Under the pieces are notes generated by a model, which was not told the origin of the DNA, did no database searches, and worked only from the letters and a program-made list of their open reading frames with translations. A DNA stretch of 64,000 bases, from NCBI GenBank assembly GCA_026027325.1, contig JAMSLZ010000018.1:434001-498000 (forward strand), in the 5' to 3' direction. Shown in pieces: positions 1 through 14,979 of this stretch (the first letter of the stretch is position 1; each line of letters begins with the position of its first letter). This DNA is from Actinomucor elegans. Its lineage: Eukaryota; Mucoromycota; Mucoromycetes; Mucorales; Mucoraceae. The translations under genes were made by a program, and so were the position numbers.

Positions 1-3000
1 GTTTTGTAGAAATGCTCTTATGTTTTACTCCTGTTTCTCACCTATAATTCAATTAAATGAAGCCAATTCTCATTGCCATAGCTGTTTTATATTCCTGGAG
101 ATTTTCTTTATAATATCATAAGTTTTAATAATATGCTATGAAGCTTCGTCTCCTTACAGTCGTGTTCATTTTGCAGCCCGCTCATATAACTTGCTTACAT
201 AGTAAAGTATTTAATAACAAATGTAACATTTGATCTCGGAATTGACGCATAGATGATACAATAGGTACAGACATCACGAATACCATATATCTCGACATTA
301 ATGTATCACAGCAATCAGTGTCACCTAATAACATAGCAATGACCCTTTCAACGCTTACACCCTCACCCTTCAACGTTACACTAGTAACTGATGTAACCTC
401 ATCGTCAAAAATAACTATTATTGATTATTTAACGATTTCAATGCCCCATAAGAAGAAGGGAAAAAAAAAGGACCAAAAAACCAACTGGATTAGAGATGCT
501 ATCAAAAGTCAATGGAAAAAACGCAGTCTACAATGTCACTATAAAAATTTATAGTAGATCACCAACGTTGTCCATTGATACTCAATCAACATTAGTAGAA
601 AGTAAATAATATACTACACGGTGCTCTAATAGTCCCAGTAATTCAGATAAACATACATTTTTCTCATTAAAAACAGCAAATATCAATGTTTAATAGTTTT
701 AGCACGACAATGCCACAAGGAGGCTATCCATTTAAAATAACAACCTCCACTATTACTAATGACAGTCGCACTACCCAACCGACAAACATATTAATACGTT
801 ACGAGGCCTTAACGCCTATTACTACCACCACCACTACTAGTACATACCTTTCTACACCTCCTATTACCATAGTCGTTACAACTATAGATGGTTAAGCTCA
901 TTACCAACAGAAAGTACATGTTCAATCTACTAATCATGCTCTTTAAATTGGGCCTGGGTCTGGGTCTTGAGTTTGAGTCCATATCCCTTCTCATTTCTAA
1001 TTGGCCTACTATGCCAACATTGTAAAAGGAAAAAACACGACGAGAACAACCATTTTCAGGCTGTTTTCTACAAAGAAAGCCACCTTGTTTAAGACAATCA
1101 TTATATTGGGTAGAGACGAAGGATCCGCTACATAATGGAAGTCTCAGAGCTTCTTGAATGTGGGTGGCAAATGCTACATTTGAGCTTTTAGTTCTTACTG
1201 TGCTTCTAGTATGAGCAGTATCGATAATTCAAACCCGACCTTTGGGCAAGGTAAAATGTACTTGAAGGGTTTGATAGCAGATATGATCATCCAGATAATA
1301 TATGGAGCTTGCTATATAGTTTAATGGTTCAGCAATTCATTCTAAAAGAAATAAACTTCATCTGTACCTAAGGAATTCGTATGAATGAACCGTGCCACAG
1401 CATTCCAGGCAGACATTGATCACTTACAAACAGTGCTATATGAAGTAAAACAGGCTTTTAGAGAGCAAGTTCTTTTATCATTCGATTTATAATTATTATC
1501 ACGCTACTTTCTTTCAAACCCAATGGAGCTACAAAAGCCATGTGTGTCAATAATCCTAGTCTGTTCTATTAAATGCTTATTATGCTGTGTTACATCACTC
1601 TTGTTATTCAGCATTATATATATTTGCAAGATCTGTTTCGTACTTTGCAGCTTTATAGTAGATAGATCCAGTAGATACTATACGCCTTATTGAAGGAATA
1701 CATTATGAGCGGACAATTGGAGCCTTTGTATATAGCATTGGGTTTGTTTATAAGTTTATATATATCAGTTAATCATCGATAAATAATACAACACTCGGTC
1801 TTTCATCTCTAAGTTTAAGGAAACCAAGGCTGCTTTATTTCAAATTAACAAATGATAAGCCGTCAAATCGTGCTTCGGTTTGCCTCGTATTCTTTCATAT
1901 ATATATCAGCAGATTATAATCATTAAAGATGTTTTATATAAAGAAAGTAACCTGCGCAAAACTAATATAAGCCCCTATTCAGCCCTGGTTTTTGATCACC
2001 TTTGATGCTTCCGCGAGATGAACAAGTTTCACTATAAGAAACCCATTCCCTTATATATTCTTCTAGCTTATTACCGTTATTAACTATAAACTGTTATATA
2101 ATTTTTGTACTTACAGTGCCTGTATAATACTTCCGTCATGTCTCTTTATTAGTTTTTATAGATTTTTCTTTATTGTTTTTGTCAAATAAGGATTCGCATT
2201 GAGATATTGTAACTGTAGCATTATGCAGAGTTTAAACTGCATTGGTCAACGGTGTTTCAATGACATATCTCCTTATTAGCACGCCTGATATACTTCTACA
2301 TTTCAAATAGCTATAGGCAGTTCAACAAGGAATATAGATCCGGATTTGATTTCCGAGAAATATATAGAAACTAGATTGTTTATTTTGTTAGGCAAAGTTT
2401 CATAATCATACATTCAAGAGCAGATACAATATAAAACTCCGAACATTTAGCATATTTGCTCTCTGTAGCAAATGTATTGTTTTTATTCTTCTATATAATT
2501 TATACCATTCGAAAGAAAGTTAAATCCTCTACAATTTTGATTAAGTACATAAAGCAAACATATTTGATTAGTATCCTCTGTAGGATGATTCGGTATTAGT
2601 TTTCATTTTCTGAGCTCTAATTTTCATTTTTTGGAAAAATGGCTTAGTACAATAATTCAATGCGATTTCGACCAATTTCCGTCAAATGTTGCATTTGATT
2701 AGTAGTCCATGTTCAGAATGGACAGCTACATCTAAAGAAATCTCCACTTGGATCTCATTTGATATACGATTTAGCGAAAATATTGATAATATTCATTAAT
2801 CGAACAGCTCCCTCTCTCCTAATTACAAGCCTCAGAGAAAATACTGTGATTTTTGACTGAGAAGTGTTTTTAGAATATTACCGAACCGAGAACAGACTAG
2901 TATGACCTTGCTGTTGTTATAACGGCGTTGTGGGTGCTTTGTTGGTCATTTGAGTCATAACATGCCAGAAAAAGGGTTCTGCGACTTCTAGAAACCATAA

Positions 3001-3164
3001 TTCTATTCAGGGTTTGGCTCGAGGCTAATTAAAGTAACAAAAAATATCACCTCATAAATTCAAACGCCCTTTTTTATATTCACCTCAGCCTCAAATTCGA
3101 GTACAAAATAGGTTTCGTTTCGATCTTTTGCCTTTTCTTTACTACTTTCTTTCCGCTTGTTAAT
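1..3164. other. Gene-free AT-rich region
   Basis: I find no supported gene in these 3.2 kb. Short open frames near 318-554 and 686-895 have simple Thr/Ile-rich translations, no domain and no plausible splice partners. The region holds at least one copy of the dispersed repeat described under findings (2681-2732) and a weaker match near 225-245. The last 150 bases are presumably the promoter and leader of the oxidase gene that starts at 3165. Confidence 0.6.
2681..2732 (+). repeat. Dispersed repeat copy 1
   Basis: This copy carries the three recognisable blocks of the family in order: AAATGTTGCATTTGATTAG, then CATGTTCAGAATGGACAGC, then TACATCT. It is the clearest copy and serves as the reference for the others. 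Upstream at 2660-2680 a GCGATTTCGACC stretch may be a degenerate form of the GATC-rich left block. Confidence 0.5.
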
Positions 3165-4947
3165 ATGAAAGCTTTATCATTTTTCTCGATTGGTGCAGCC
3201 ATCACCTTCTTAAGTGCTGTTACAGCTCAATCACAAAATGAAGATTCACCTTTCCACTGGCCTGGCAGCCAAAATATTATTTCTCCATATGCAACCTCTG
3301 GTAAAATGGAGGCTAAAGGAAGGACTGGTGTAGCTGCTATGCACGCCACTCTTTTAAAGTAAACTATCATGTATATCTTTTATGCCATTTTACTAATATA
3401 TTATTCCTATAGCGAAAAGACCATCTTGATTATTGATAAAGGTAAATCTCGTCTTTGTGCCAATGATTCTTGTATTAATAAGCCAATTATATCTAGCTGA
3501 ATGGAATGAAGCTCAATTCGACTCTGGACAAAGCGCCTTTTCAGTACAATACGACTTGGAAACTGATTCTTACCGACCTTTAGCTTTGGAAACTAATACC
3601 TTCTGTTCTGCTGGAGGATTTTTAGCCAACGGCACTTTCATCAGCACTGGTGGTGGTGAAAAGCGTGGTCGAGATTGGAAAGCAGAACCAGGTTGGCAAT
3701 CCATTCGTCACTTTACGCCTTGTATCGACAATTCATGTATTTGGAGTGAATACAAGACCGGAAGAATGACCCAGAATCGTTGGTATCCCACCGTTGAGCA
3801 ATTGCCTGAAGGTGATATTTTTATCATTGGCGGTTCAACTAAGGGTGCGGCTGTCAATCGTCATGAGATCAATGTTCCTTCGTATGAATTTTGGCCTCCT
3901 AGACCAGAAGGCGAGGTTCCTTTCAAGTTCTTGAACGAAACAATGCCTTATAATCTCTATCCTTTTGTCTTTGTTTTGCCCGACGGAAACTTGTTCATCT
4001 TTGCCAACAAGAAGTCTATTATCTATGATTATAACAAACAAGAGATTGTCAAGGAATTGCCCAAGATTCCAGGCAACCCTCGCTCTTATCCTCTGACAGG
4101 TGGTGCTATCATGCTTCCTTTAGATCCCAAGAATAACTACAATGTCGAAATCCTTATTTGTGGAGGTTCTGAACGCATGAAGAACAACGCTGCTGCTGAT
4201 GATACTTGTGGGCGTATCAATTTAGGTGATAAAGACCCTCAATGGAAAATGGAAACTTTTGTTCACAAGCGTCTGATGCCTGATGGTGTCATCATGGCGG
4301 ATGGCAACTTGCTTTGGATCAATGGCTGTCAACGTGGCTGGGCTGGCTATAACGGCCGTAACCATGATCCTACTTTTGATCCTCTTATCTATACTCCATC
4401 CGCCCCAGTTGGTCAGCGTTGGACTCAGAACTTGGCCAACACAGATATTGCTCGTATGTACCATTCAGTTGCACTTACTTTACCTGATGGTCGTATTTGG
4501 ATCGCCGGTTCCAATAATGTTGATCCTCCAGATGTAAACGCTGAATACCCTACTGAATTCCGTGTTGAATATTTCTCCCCACCTTACCTGTTCAAGACTG
4601 CCACACGTCCATTGATCTCCCATGTTCCTCGTGTAGTTACTTACGGTGAAAACTTTGATATTCTCCTGAATTTGGATGGCTTGGCTTCTACCAAAGAAGA
4701 TGCTCAAAAGATTCGTGTTGGCTTGCTTCGATCTGGCTTCAGTACCCATTCTATGCATATGTCCCAGCGTTATGTATTCTTGGAACACAAAGTCTCTGAA
4801 GACTTGCAGTCTTTAACGGTAACTGCACCACCTCGTGCTGCTATTTTCCCACCTGGTGCTGGTGTATTGTATGTTCTTTACGACGGTGTACCTTCAATTG
4901 GTACTGAAATGTTTGTTGAACATCAACTCAATGATTTGAAGATTTAA
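3165..4947 (+). CDS. Secreted copper radical oxidase (glyoxal/galactose oxidase family)
   Basis: Three exons (3165-3358, 3413-3441, 3497-4947) give 557 residues; both introns are about 54 nt and the phases agree. Residues 1-21 form a signal peptide, so the enzyme should be secreted. The family oxidises an aldehyde or alcohol with O2 and releases H2O2, using one copper and a Cys-Tyr radical cofactor. The expected residues are all visible: Cys111 (TFCSAGG), Tyr171 (RWYPT), Tyr396-His397 (RMYHSV) and His492 (STHSMH). The C-terminal 100 residues look like the DUF1929 all-beta domain. The pattern is closer to fungal glyoxal oxidases than to galactose oxidase itself, but the substrate cannot be read from sequence. 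There is no WSC domain and no C-terminal GPI signal. The coding strand uses AAG/GGT/TTC-type codons, which suggests good expression. Confidence 0.9.
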
Positions 4948-5111
4948 GTTATCAGATCATACTATCACTTAAGCTCTTAAATTCAAGCCCACCCCACTCC
5001 ATGTCTTCGTATTGTACTGTTATTATATCATTTTCATTTTCATCCTATTATATATATATATCCTTCATATCAATAAATAATAAAATACAACTATCATCAT
5101 TAACTTGTTTA

Positions 5112-6371
<1,260 letters not shown>

Positions 6372-8229
6372 TTGGAAAGTTACAATACAAGTAGATGAAG
6401 AAAAGAGCTAGTAGAAGTTGGCTTCTTTAAAGGAAACAAAGAACATATGGGTTTAAGCTCCGTCTAACTGACAAATGTTACATAAAAACCCATCAAATCA
6501 ATATTCACGGCATAATCTGATGATGTTTTTCAGAAAAACGGGTAGATCTGACGGAACAGTTCAACTATTGAACAATATACAAGATCTATTCCGAGTGAAA
6601 TGCCGATTTGGCCAGGCAAGAATATCCAACTGCAACTGCACGATCTTTCATCCTGTTTCTGAATAATAATAACAACAATAATAAAAGAGCTCATATACAA
6701 GAAAAGTAACAGCTGTGTTTATATATACTTCAATTGCGTGTCAAATGGTATAAAAGTTGTTTTGCCTTTTCTTTTTTAAGCCATGGAGTTTTCATTGCTA
6801 AACGTTGATATGTACACTCCTTTGTTTTACGATTTTTTTTTGTATACAAAAAGTTCCTAACAAACGTAAACATTTACTGTGATATCGATAGAAATGTATA
6901 CCCTATAAAACATATATCTCAGATGTTATTTAAACTATCGAATTATACCCTAACACTTACCAGTGTTTGAATTTTATTTTTTATTATGGACGATCGGCGG
7001 TTTAAACATTTATGTTGTTATTGTTGTTGTTAAGGCTCTCTCCACATCCTAAAAATGAATTATTTGACCCTACTTGAGATATGTCACTAAAACTTTTAAG
7101 CAACAATCTTATTTCATGCCGCTTTTATCTCAAAGCATGGTCCCAAGACCTATGTACTCTTTCTTCATTTGAAACCCTTGATGTTAAGACATTCCAGTTT
7201 CAACCTCTAGTTACAATACTCTTATATATTTCCTGAACTAATATAACTTATCCGGCTTTCCGTACTGGTTATCATTCTGCTGATTGGCATCAGTAACTGT
7301 CCAAAGGAACGTAACATCCCGTCTCCTAGCAAGGTCTCCTTCCTATAGTTTACTTATGTTTCGAATTTTCTTAACAACTTTTCTTCAATCTGTTTAGAGG
7401 ATATGTCGTATTCGACTGAGCATACTATGCTCTTATACCGCTATCTCAAGAAAGTAATTTTAAAGAAATCGCCCTTGAATTTCTATGACCTACGGTCAAT
7501 ATCCTTGATATCAAAGTAACATTAGCGTCAAACAAAGCGTATGATAATTTTTTTAGGTATTTACCAACCACATGCATTGCCAAGACTGCGGACAATTCGT
7601 TTTCACAGACAGTTTTTTGAAACAATCCTCAATCGTATCATATCCCAATTCACAATATAGGGGCTTTGAGTCATTTACATGCGCTTTACCTCTTCATATC
7701 TAACGCTTATATTATTGTCAGAATCATAAGGAATCATTTCATGAAACTATATCCAGTCATCTTTAGATCTCCTAGTAGATCTCAGTCATCAGTTGCATTT
7801 GAATCAAGATTATTGTCTAGAAAAGCCTGCTGTATTTATTAGAACCAATAATCAAACACAATCCGATGAATTTCATATTAGAAATTGTCAATTACCAATT
7901 AATTATATGTGTTTCTACACAAAAATAATTAGATCGAGGGGATCTATACTGATTTCAGTTGATTTTCACATTTGATTAGCTGATCATGTACAAAATGGAT
8001 AGCTACATGTAGAACTCCCAGAATACTAACAAAAGACAACAATCAAGATAGTGACGCTTGTAATTCACGACTTTCCTACCTAAATAAGCGTCATTTGATC
8101 CAAGCAAAAGTATAACCGCTGATTGGTCATGACAGACACTGTAATTAGTTGACACTTTATTAAAACTCGCGCTTTTTCTAATTCTTTCCTTTCTTTCTTT
8201 TTCCTTTTAATTGCCAAGAAAATAGAACA
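6372..8229. other. Intergenic region between divergent genes
   Basis: No gene is supported here. The reading frames at 6475-6666 and 7793-7975 have no domain character. The region should contain the two divergent promoters, and it holds a dispersed repeat copy at 7941-8012. Confidence 0.6.
7941..8012 (+). repeat. Dispersed repeat copy 2
   Basis: The same block order as copy 1 is present: a GATTTCAGTT block, then CACATTTGATTAG, then TCATGTACAAAATGGATAGC, then TACATGTAG. It retains the left GATC-rich part better than copy 1 does. Confidence 0.5.
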
Positions 8230-9240
8230 ATGTACCAACCTAACCCACCTCAGCTTCCTCCTGGATGGTAATTCAATGGATATCGTCTTGCTACATTCAT
8301 AACTAACAAACATGCCATAGGATCGCTCTTTGGGATGAAGCATCACAACGATATTATTATGTAGAACAAGCAACAGGCACAACACAATGGGATATTCCTA
8401 CTGGTGCTCCAGCTGAAGCAAATCGTGGTGGCGAAGCATCGAGTTACGGCAGCGGATATCCTCCTCAACCTCAACCTCAATCTCAACAGCAAAACTATTC
8501 ACCTTACCCTCCTCAACAAACTTTGCCACAACCAGGAGAAAGTAGTGCATATAATGGCACTTCTAATTCTCCTACTTATCCAAACCAACAGGCATATGGA
8601 GAACAGAAGCATCAACAACAGCAGCAGCCTGGTGTGCCAGGTGAAGGTGGACCTGAAGGTGAAAGAGGTCTTGGCAAGATGCTAACAAGTAAGTACACAC
8701 GTGTTGAGTTTGTATAATTAGGAGAAAAATCAACTGACAATGATATATTATAGGCTTTCCAGGTGGGGCTATCACTGGTAGTTTGATTGGGTAAAATCAT
8801 ACCGTATGTTATTCGTTTATTTTAACTAAAAATAATACATTCTAGTTATGCTGCAGGTAAATACCTTGGCGGAAATAAACCTGCTGGTCATAATCAAGGC
8901 CATCATCAAAGTAGTGGTGGTATGGGTGGCGCCTTAGGTGGCGCTTTGGGTTCAGTAGGCGTAAGTAGTTAATATATCTCTTTTGATAGAGCATTTTATA
9001 AACGATTTATTATTATAGAACCTTTTCCAGCACCAACAACATCCACAACAGCAGCAATACGGTGGCTACGGTAACTATGGACCTCCTCCCGCTCAAGGTG
9101 GTTATCCAGGTTATAATCCTCCTCCACCTTCCAACTATGGTGGCGGATATGGTAAGCTGAGTGACAGTTTCATATAAATGAATACTAAGAATTCTTTTTT
9201 CATATTAGTTAAACCACCAAAGAAGTTTGGATTCTTTTAA
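8230..9240 (+). CDS. WW-domain protein with proline/glutamine-rich middle and glycine zipper
   Basis: Six exons (8230-8267, 8321-8688, 8754-8790, 8846-8960, 9019-9151, 9209-9240) give 240 residues, all phases matching. Residues 8-40 form a WW domain: LPPGW is completed across the first intron, then RYYYVEQATGTTQWDIP. WW domains bind proline motifs such as PPxY. The middle is rich in Pro and Gln. Residues 135-185 are Gly/Ala-rich (PGGAITGSLIGYAAGKYLGG and a GGALGGALGS stretch), like a glycine-zipper membrane-inserting segment. The end is Pro/Gly/Tyr-rich and finishes KPPKKFGFF. The function is unknown. It converges on the Ubp2-like gene, which carries a PPPAY motif, but a link between the two is only a suggestion. 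Confidence 0.85.
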
Positions 9241-9998
9241 CTGATAGCGCATACAGCAGCTTTATATTTCCCCTTATATTCTTCCTTTTGTATTATAGTA
9301 ATACTCTGATTTCCGTTTTATCTGTAAAAAAAAAAAAAAATAGTCGCGTCAAATGGAATGATCAAAGATGAATAAATAATATTATGCATAAACATTTATT
9401 GTGTTGCAGTTAAAAAGTTGTGATACATAGTAACTATTCATTTAGTATATGAACAGCCTATCAGATGCGATACTGAATCCAAGTTAGCCGAACTCTTCGT
9501 TACAACTGATATGCTGTGTCAATAAACCCAATACGACTGAAAATTCCTTACAGACAATGCGAAGCATCTTCATTCAACTTTAATTAGATAAAAGTTCAGC
9601 AAATGCAGCAGTTCATTCTGTATTGAATCCACAGATATAGATAATACTGTAAACTAGATGTGGACTGTTAGTAGTGTATATACTAAGTAGTATTTTAAGG
9701 ACAAATTTTATGCATTCTTATCGACTAGCTATCATATCCAAGTTGGTTTTGTGGCCACTTTTTTGATACTGTTAAAGATAGTTTAGAGGTATGGCTCATA
9801 TTATTAAAGTTTAAAGTGTACACTGAAATTTTCCGTGTAGCATGAAAGGAAAAGGGATTAAATTGGCAAATGCAAAACAGGCATGGCAGCCGGTATCAGT
9901 AAATCAATGAGAAAAAAGCCCTTCTTATTACAATATCTGCTATTTGAAATATGTTACTTTATTTTATACACATATTATGGAAGTACAGCGCCATCATT
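9241..9998. other. Convergent intergenic region
   Basis: No gene is supported. It must hold the 3' ends of the WW gene and of the Ubp2-like gene. An A-run sits at 9327-9340. A short match to the dispersed repeat (minus orientation, TATCAGATGCGAT) lies near 9450-9480. Confidence 0.6.
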
Positions 9999-12900
9999 TT
10001 AAGCAGGATCTGTAGCTGTTACAGCTAAGCCATTATTACTATCTCTAGATCTTGTTACAATTGTTTCAACGCAGTCGTCGATTTTACTAGCATCCACATA
10101 CACCAAGAAATAAGGATTAGCAGTGGAACCAGTAGTATCATGATAAATTTCGCTTTCGTGTACTTTGGTCACTAAAGAATCGTTGTATTTCCACCATTGA
10201 TCTTCTTTATGATCGAGAATATATATCCAATAGTGTCCATAGTTGGCTTGACCTTGATGAATAAACACGGCATGTAATTTGTAAGCCAGCTTGGTATAGT
10301 CATCATATTGGTGTTGAATCTTTTCTTTCAAGTTTTGCATTTGCTGAATACCCTCCTCAATAATGCGCTTTTTTTCTTGTGCTTCTTTTTCTAATAATTG
10401 AACTGCACTTTCGTACTTCTTTCGCTCTTCCTGCGAATAGTCAATCATAAAATTTTCGAGTACTTGACGCGTAGCTTCTAATAAATCAGGAACAGGCATA
10501 CGGCAGTACTATAAGAATGAAATGAGTATTTCAATAAAAATAGTTTGTATTTCAATGCATACATCAGACTTAGTGTATTTTCTGACTTGTTTCTTGCACT
10601 TTTCTAAATCGGCTCTCCATGCAGCTACCTGAGATCTTCTATGTTTGAGTTCTTCGAAGTTATTTTCAGCGTATCGATCTAGATAAATTATTTTATCAAA
10701 CTGAATATACGCATTGGACTTGTAGACATTCGCAGTAGCTCGATCGAATTGCACTCTCTGAAACAATGTTAGATGATATAGATCTCATCAAATTGGATTA
10801 GCCAATAATTTACCTGAACCAAAATCTGAAGGATAGGTGGGAAGGATTTGACAGTAACTTCTCGTGTCGCTTCATGACCGCCTTGAAAGTTCTCTACTTG
10901 ATCTGCAAAAAAATATTCATCTAGACCATCATACAGATCTTTACCCTCGGAAGCATCCACAATAACATGAGAAAAGTCCTCTTCCATTTCTTTCTTGACA
11001 GTCTTTAAAGTAGTGTTATCGCAGTATGAAAGAATTTGGCGTGCTTTACCGTAAAAGACTTGACGAATCATGTCATCTACTTGTTCTCCATCTTGCGTCT
11101 TTTGTAGCGGTTTGAGAGCAGCCTCTACCAAGTACATGACATTGCCCATGCATTCAGTTACGTCTTGTTGCTTGCCAAACATCATCGAATCAACACTTGG
11201 TCTTTCCTTGGCTTTGATAGATGCTTCTGGTTTCGACTTTTCATCTGTAAAGCTGATTCTATTTACGTTAGATATCTCATGGTAGGCAGGTGGGGGTGAA
11301 TCAGGGCGTATGCCTTCGTCTGTCGGTTCAATAGAGATAGCAGATTTGTCTTCTGTTTGATAGTTATCACTAGAGATGTCTGGCGTCTTTTCTATTGGGG
11401 TTAGAATAGGTGTTTCTGTCATATCGGTATCAATACGATTTACTGACAAATGTTTATCCACATCAGCAGTTGTATAATTTGTATCAGTTTCAGGCTGCTG
11501 CTCTTTACTTGCGTCTGCAACATCCTCTTTCTTTGTAATATCATCTTCATCTTTTTCGTTGAGCAATGCCATGTAGGCTAAATCATATTCAGGTGAAATG
11601 GCCTTTTCATCTGTGGTTTGAAGTTGGATAAACAAGTCTTTTAACAAGTTGACAACTACAACAGACAAATTATATCAGTAAGACGTTGGTTGATATACTA
11701 TGACCACATACACTTCTTAGCACGTCGTATTTCAGACTGATCCACCTCAATACCGCCAATCTTTTTCAATTCGCTATTTTCACCTTCGACATAAAGCTGA
11801 TTGTTGATCATAGTTTCGCGGAAAGGTATAAATGTAAAATAGTACTATATGCATGTCAGTATACAATCAAACATCAAGCTATGCTTCCGTACCTGTAATA
11901 AACTGTTAAAGTAGCACGTATTTCCAATGTTATTTAAGCCAACAGGTCTACAGTTAGGGTAAGGGTTAGTAGGCCAACCATAATAAAAGATAGAGTTGCT
12001 AAACTGCATTTTTGTGTAGAAAGAAAAAGGAAAAGAAAAAGATAAATCCTAGTGAAAACTTACACGTTTTGCTGACTATTTATCATATGGGCAGGCACTA
12101 CATATATAACGTTATATATCAAGTTATCGTTTCCATTGTTTAGTTGCTTACCGCCCATCATATCCTCCACAGATTGAACATGAGTTGAAGATGGAATGCC
12201 TCTCTCTTGTTTCAAAAAATGAATCAGTTCTGTACTGTGTCTTGCAATAGCAATGGTTTTTAGTTTATCATAATGCGTATTCTTTTCTAACGGCTCATCC
12301 GACATTTTGACCTGATACAATCCAATCAATAAGCGATCATCTGCTGCCTGTGCTGTTACGCCAAAGTACGCGTATGCATCGCCTATATCTTTTCTACCAA
12401 TCTTCCCCTGGCTTCGTTCATATGCTATCAATGTTTGCAGTAAGACGGAGTGGGTGTGATTAGCAATTGTGACCAAGTTATCCAACGCATCGTACGCGTC
12501 AATAAGCGCAGTGGGCTCACTGGTAATTTTCTTATAGGCCCATTGAACTAATTGATCATTCGCACCAGAGGTCAAACCAAACAATGCGTAAGCTTGATTG
12601 ATATAATCATCATTGGTAGTATATCGAGTTTCTAAACTAGGCACAATACCCAGTAACTTCTGCATATCAGCTGTCTTGACCCGGGTATTACCTTCGCCCA
12701 GTGATATAGGTACGCTCGTTACCCCCTGTTCTTGACGAATTGCATCCAATGCTATGATGATTTCTTGTTGAATCGCCTTCAATCGATCTCTAGAAGGCGA
12801 TCCAGCTTCAATTTCAGGCGTAATCAAGTAGTTATCCACAAACTGATATCCAATTGCTTCCAACATCGCTAAACTGTATTGGTCTGTCAGCCTTCCTAGT

Positions 12901-13582
12901 TGTCTATTGGATTGTTCATTTACCTTCCGTCACCAAGACCAACACGAGCTATAAAATTGGGATTTTGCGTATTGATGTTACGCTTGATACCTTTTAGCAA
13001 ATCACTGATATAGATCAACACAGTACTGTAGGTGCTGACAAGCGTCGGTGTCTCTTCTTTCTTTTGCATCAGATCCGCGAAAGATCTTGCTTTTGCGCGT
13101 GTCGCTTCCAAACGTGAAAACAAGGCCATAGGTAAGATTGGTTCGCGAATCTCAGTCGATAGAGTGTACTGACACTCACAGCACCGATATTCATTGTTTT
13201 TTTGCAAATGAAAATGATGGCACAAATTCTCGCTGTCTCCTGAGCAACCAAGGCTGTTAGAAGTGTGATTGACGAGAAGCGAAACGTGACAAAGTTGGCA
13301 AATAAACCGAGACTGGACATTGGTAGGTACGATAACAGGCTCTCCAGTATCCACAGTATCTACTAGAATATTTTCTTGAGCGTCAGCAACAGCAGTGGGC
13401 TGTTCGTTTGCGGCAAACAAGCTTTTGAAGACGTGTTGGTGGTCACTATGCGAAGCTTCCAGACTAACAAGCAATGCTAAGGGGGAATAGCAGGGATATC
13501 CGAGTAATGTTTTTGATTCATTAATTATTGTATCGACATCTGGTGCTTTTCGAGGCGGCAAATCCGGGATTTCGCTCGACAT
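9999..13582 (-). CDS. UBP2: Ubiquitin-specific protease, Ubp2 type
   Basis: The gene has a long N-terminal exon from 13582, a second exon ending at 12066, then 12003-11893, 11844-11712, 11655-10814, 10757-10563 and 10508-9999; about 1,090 residues. The Cys box VGLNNIGNTCYFNSLLQ lies in the 111-nt exon and the His box GQANYGHYWIYI near the C-terminus, so the catalytic pair is intact. QQDVTEC and QRVQFDR are as in yeast Ubp2, which removes K63-linked chains and opposes the ligase Rsp5. The N-terminus has a Cys/His-rich patch (CQLC, then CCEC), possibly zinc binding. An acidic insertion separates the two catalytic halves and includes a PPPAY motif (about 11283-11300). The junction near 12900-12980 is unresolved: exon 1 ends in another frame from exon 2, and several donors fit, including a phase-1 donor at LLK|G with an acceptor ACTAG near 12891. 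An indel in the assembly is the alternative. Confidence 0.88.
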
Positions 13583-14979
13583 TTGTTTCTTAGTTGTAGA
13601 TGTTATGCAGGAAAGAAAGAACCAAAAGAAAATTTATCCCGGTGGGCGGGTCAAATAGTAACCATAAGCTTATAAAAATTATCTGTTCCAGTATATCAGA
13701 ATTTTGGTCACGGCTTTTGGCTGTAGAAATTTCATTTTCAGTGCATAGATTATAATACAACAACATAGTTCTATGCATATGTAAGTATGCGATGATGCTT
13801 TTCTTCGACCGTTTTATTATATGACTATTTCAACTTTTAAGATACAAAACCAAACAAATGGACATTTGGTTATAACTCAAGGAAGCTTTCATTTTTAATA
13901 CATTTGACACGCTTTTTGCTCCATTTAATACGATAGATCAACACTATGCAAAGATTATAAAGCTATTTTGTACCAACTAAGATCTTTTTATGATACCAAA
14001 ACCGCGTACGTCAACAGCGCAATTCCATTTCCAATCGTTATTGTCCAATCATAGATCCTTCATAGATTTTTTTAACTCTCCATGAGCCAATCAAAAAATT
14101 TTAAGTTTATCACTTTTAAACCTTTTGTTTGGGTATACCTTAGCCTATTTTTTTATATATATATATATATATAGATATTGAATAATTCCTTTTGAGTGTA
14201 TTATCCTCTTTCTTGGAACCGCTTCTAGCACATCTAATTCATTATATAATGGGACTTACTCTGATATTTTTCGTATTTTTTTTTATATCAAAATTTCGAA
14301 CATTATGCGTAAAATCTAAATTTCTCGAAATTTTTTTATATTCAATCAACTCGTATTTTTTCTCTGATAAAGACTTGGTTATTCCTTTAGATGTACAATA
14401 AAACGTACTCAAAGCTTTTTTTTTAATTGTCCCTGCGCCTATCTAAAACAGTTTACTAATGAAATAATCGTATGGAAGTATAAGCTCTATTATTCAATTC
14501 CCACCACTTAATCAATTTTACGCAAAATTGGTTACTGCTGTAGTTAAATATCTACCTTTAAGCTATTGACTGAAGGATATAGTGAATGAATATTTCTACC
14601 AGTTACCTACTATTTACAGATGTAGTTAAGTCAAGTATATACCTTTAACAGTGTGCTTCTTAACCTGAATTTTAACAGAGAAAACTTTGTTTAACCGTCT
14701 GCTCATATAATAGTCTTTCAAGTCGATTGATGTATTAGAAGTATGTATCGACTTCAACGCGTTCTTTTACTTAATGAAAGACGACATACTACCAGTTATA
14801 ACGTGTCGATTCTAGAATTATCTGCTTTATATTAGTAATGACAAATTGTAAACAGTTTCTTTCCTAGGCCAAATGTGTTAGGTTATGCGTACTACTACTG
14901 TGACGTTCTTCTTTTTCCCGTGCGCATTTCTTTTGACCATCATGCCCCTGGCCTGCTCTGCTCTTCTTCTACAACAAGT
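13583..14979. other. Divergent intergenic region
   Basis: There is no supported gene. The open frame at 14192-14401 is Phe/Ile-rich and AT-driven. A TA microsatellite lies at about 14154-14173. The region should carry the promoters of the Ubp2-like gene (-) and of the Mgr2-like gene (+). Confidence 0.6.

Noticed and set aside
1000..1090. CQHCKRKKH-like stretch that recalls a zinc-cluster transcription factor
   Set aside because: Only one CxxC is present, the frame closes shortly after, and no further cysteines follow at the needed spacing.
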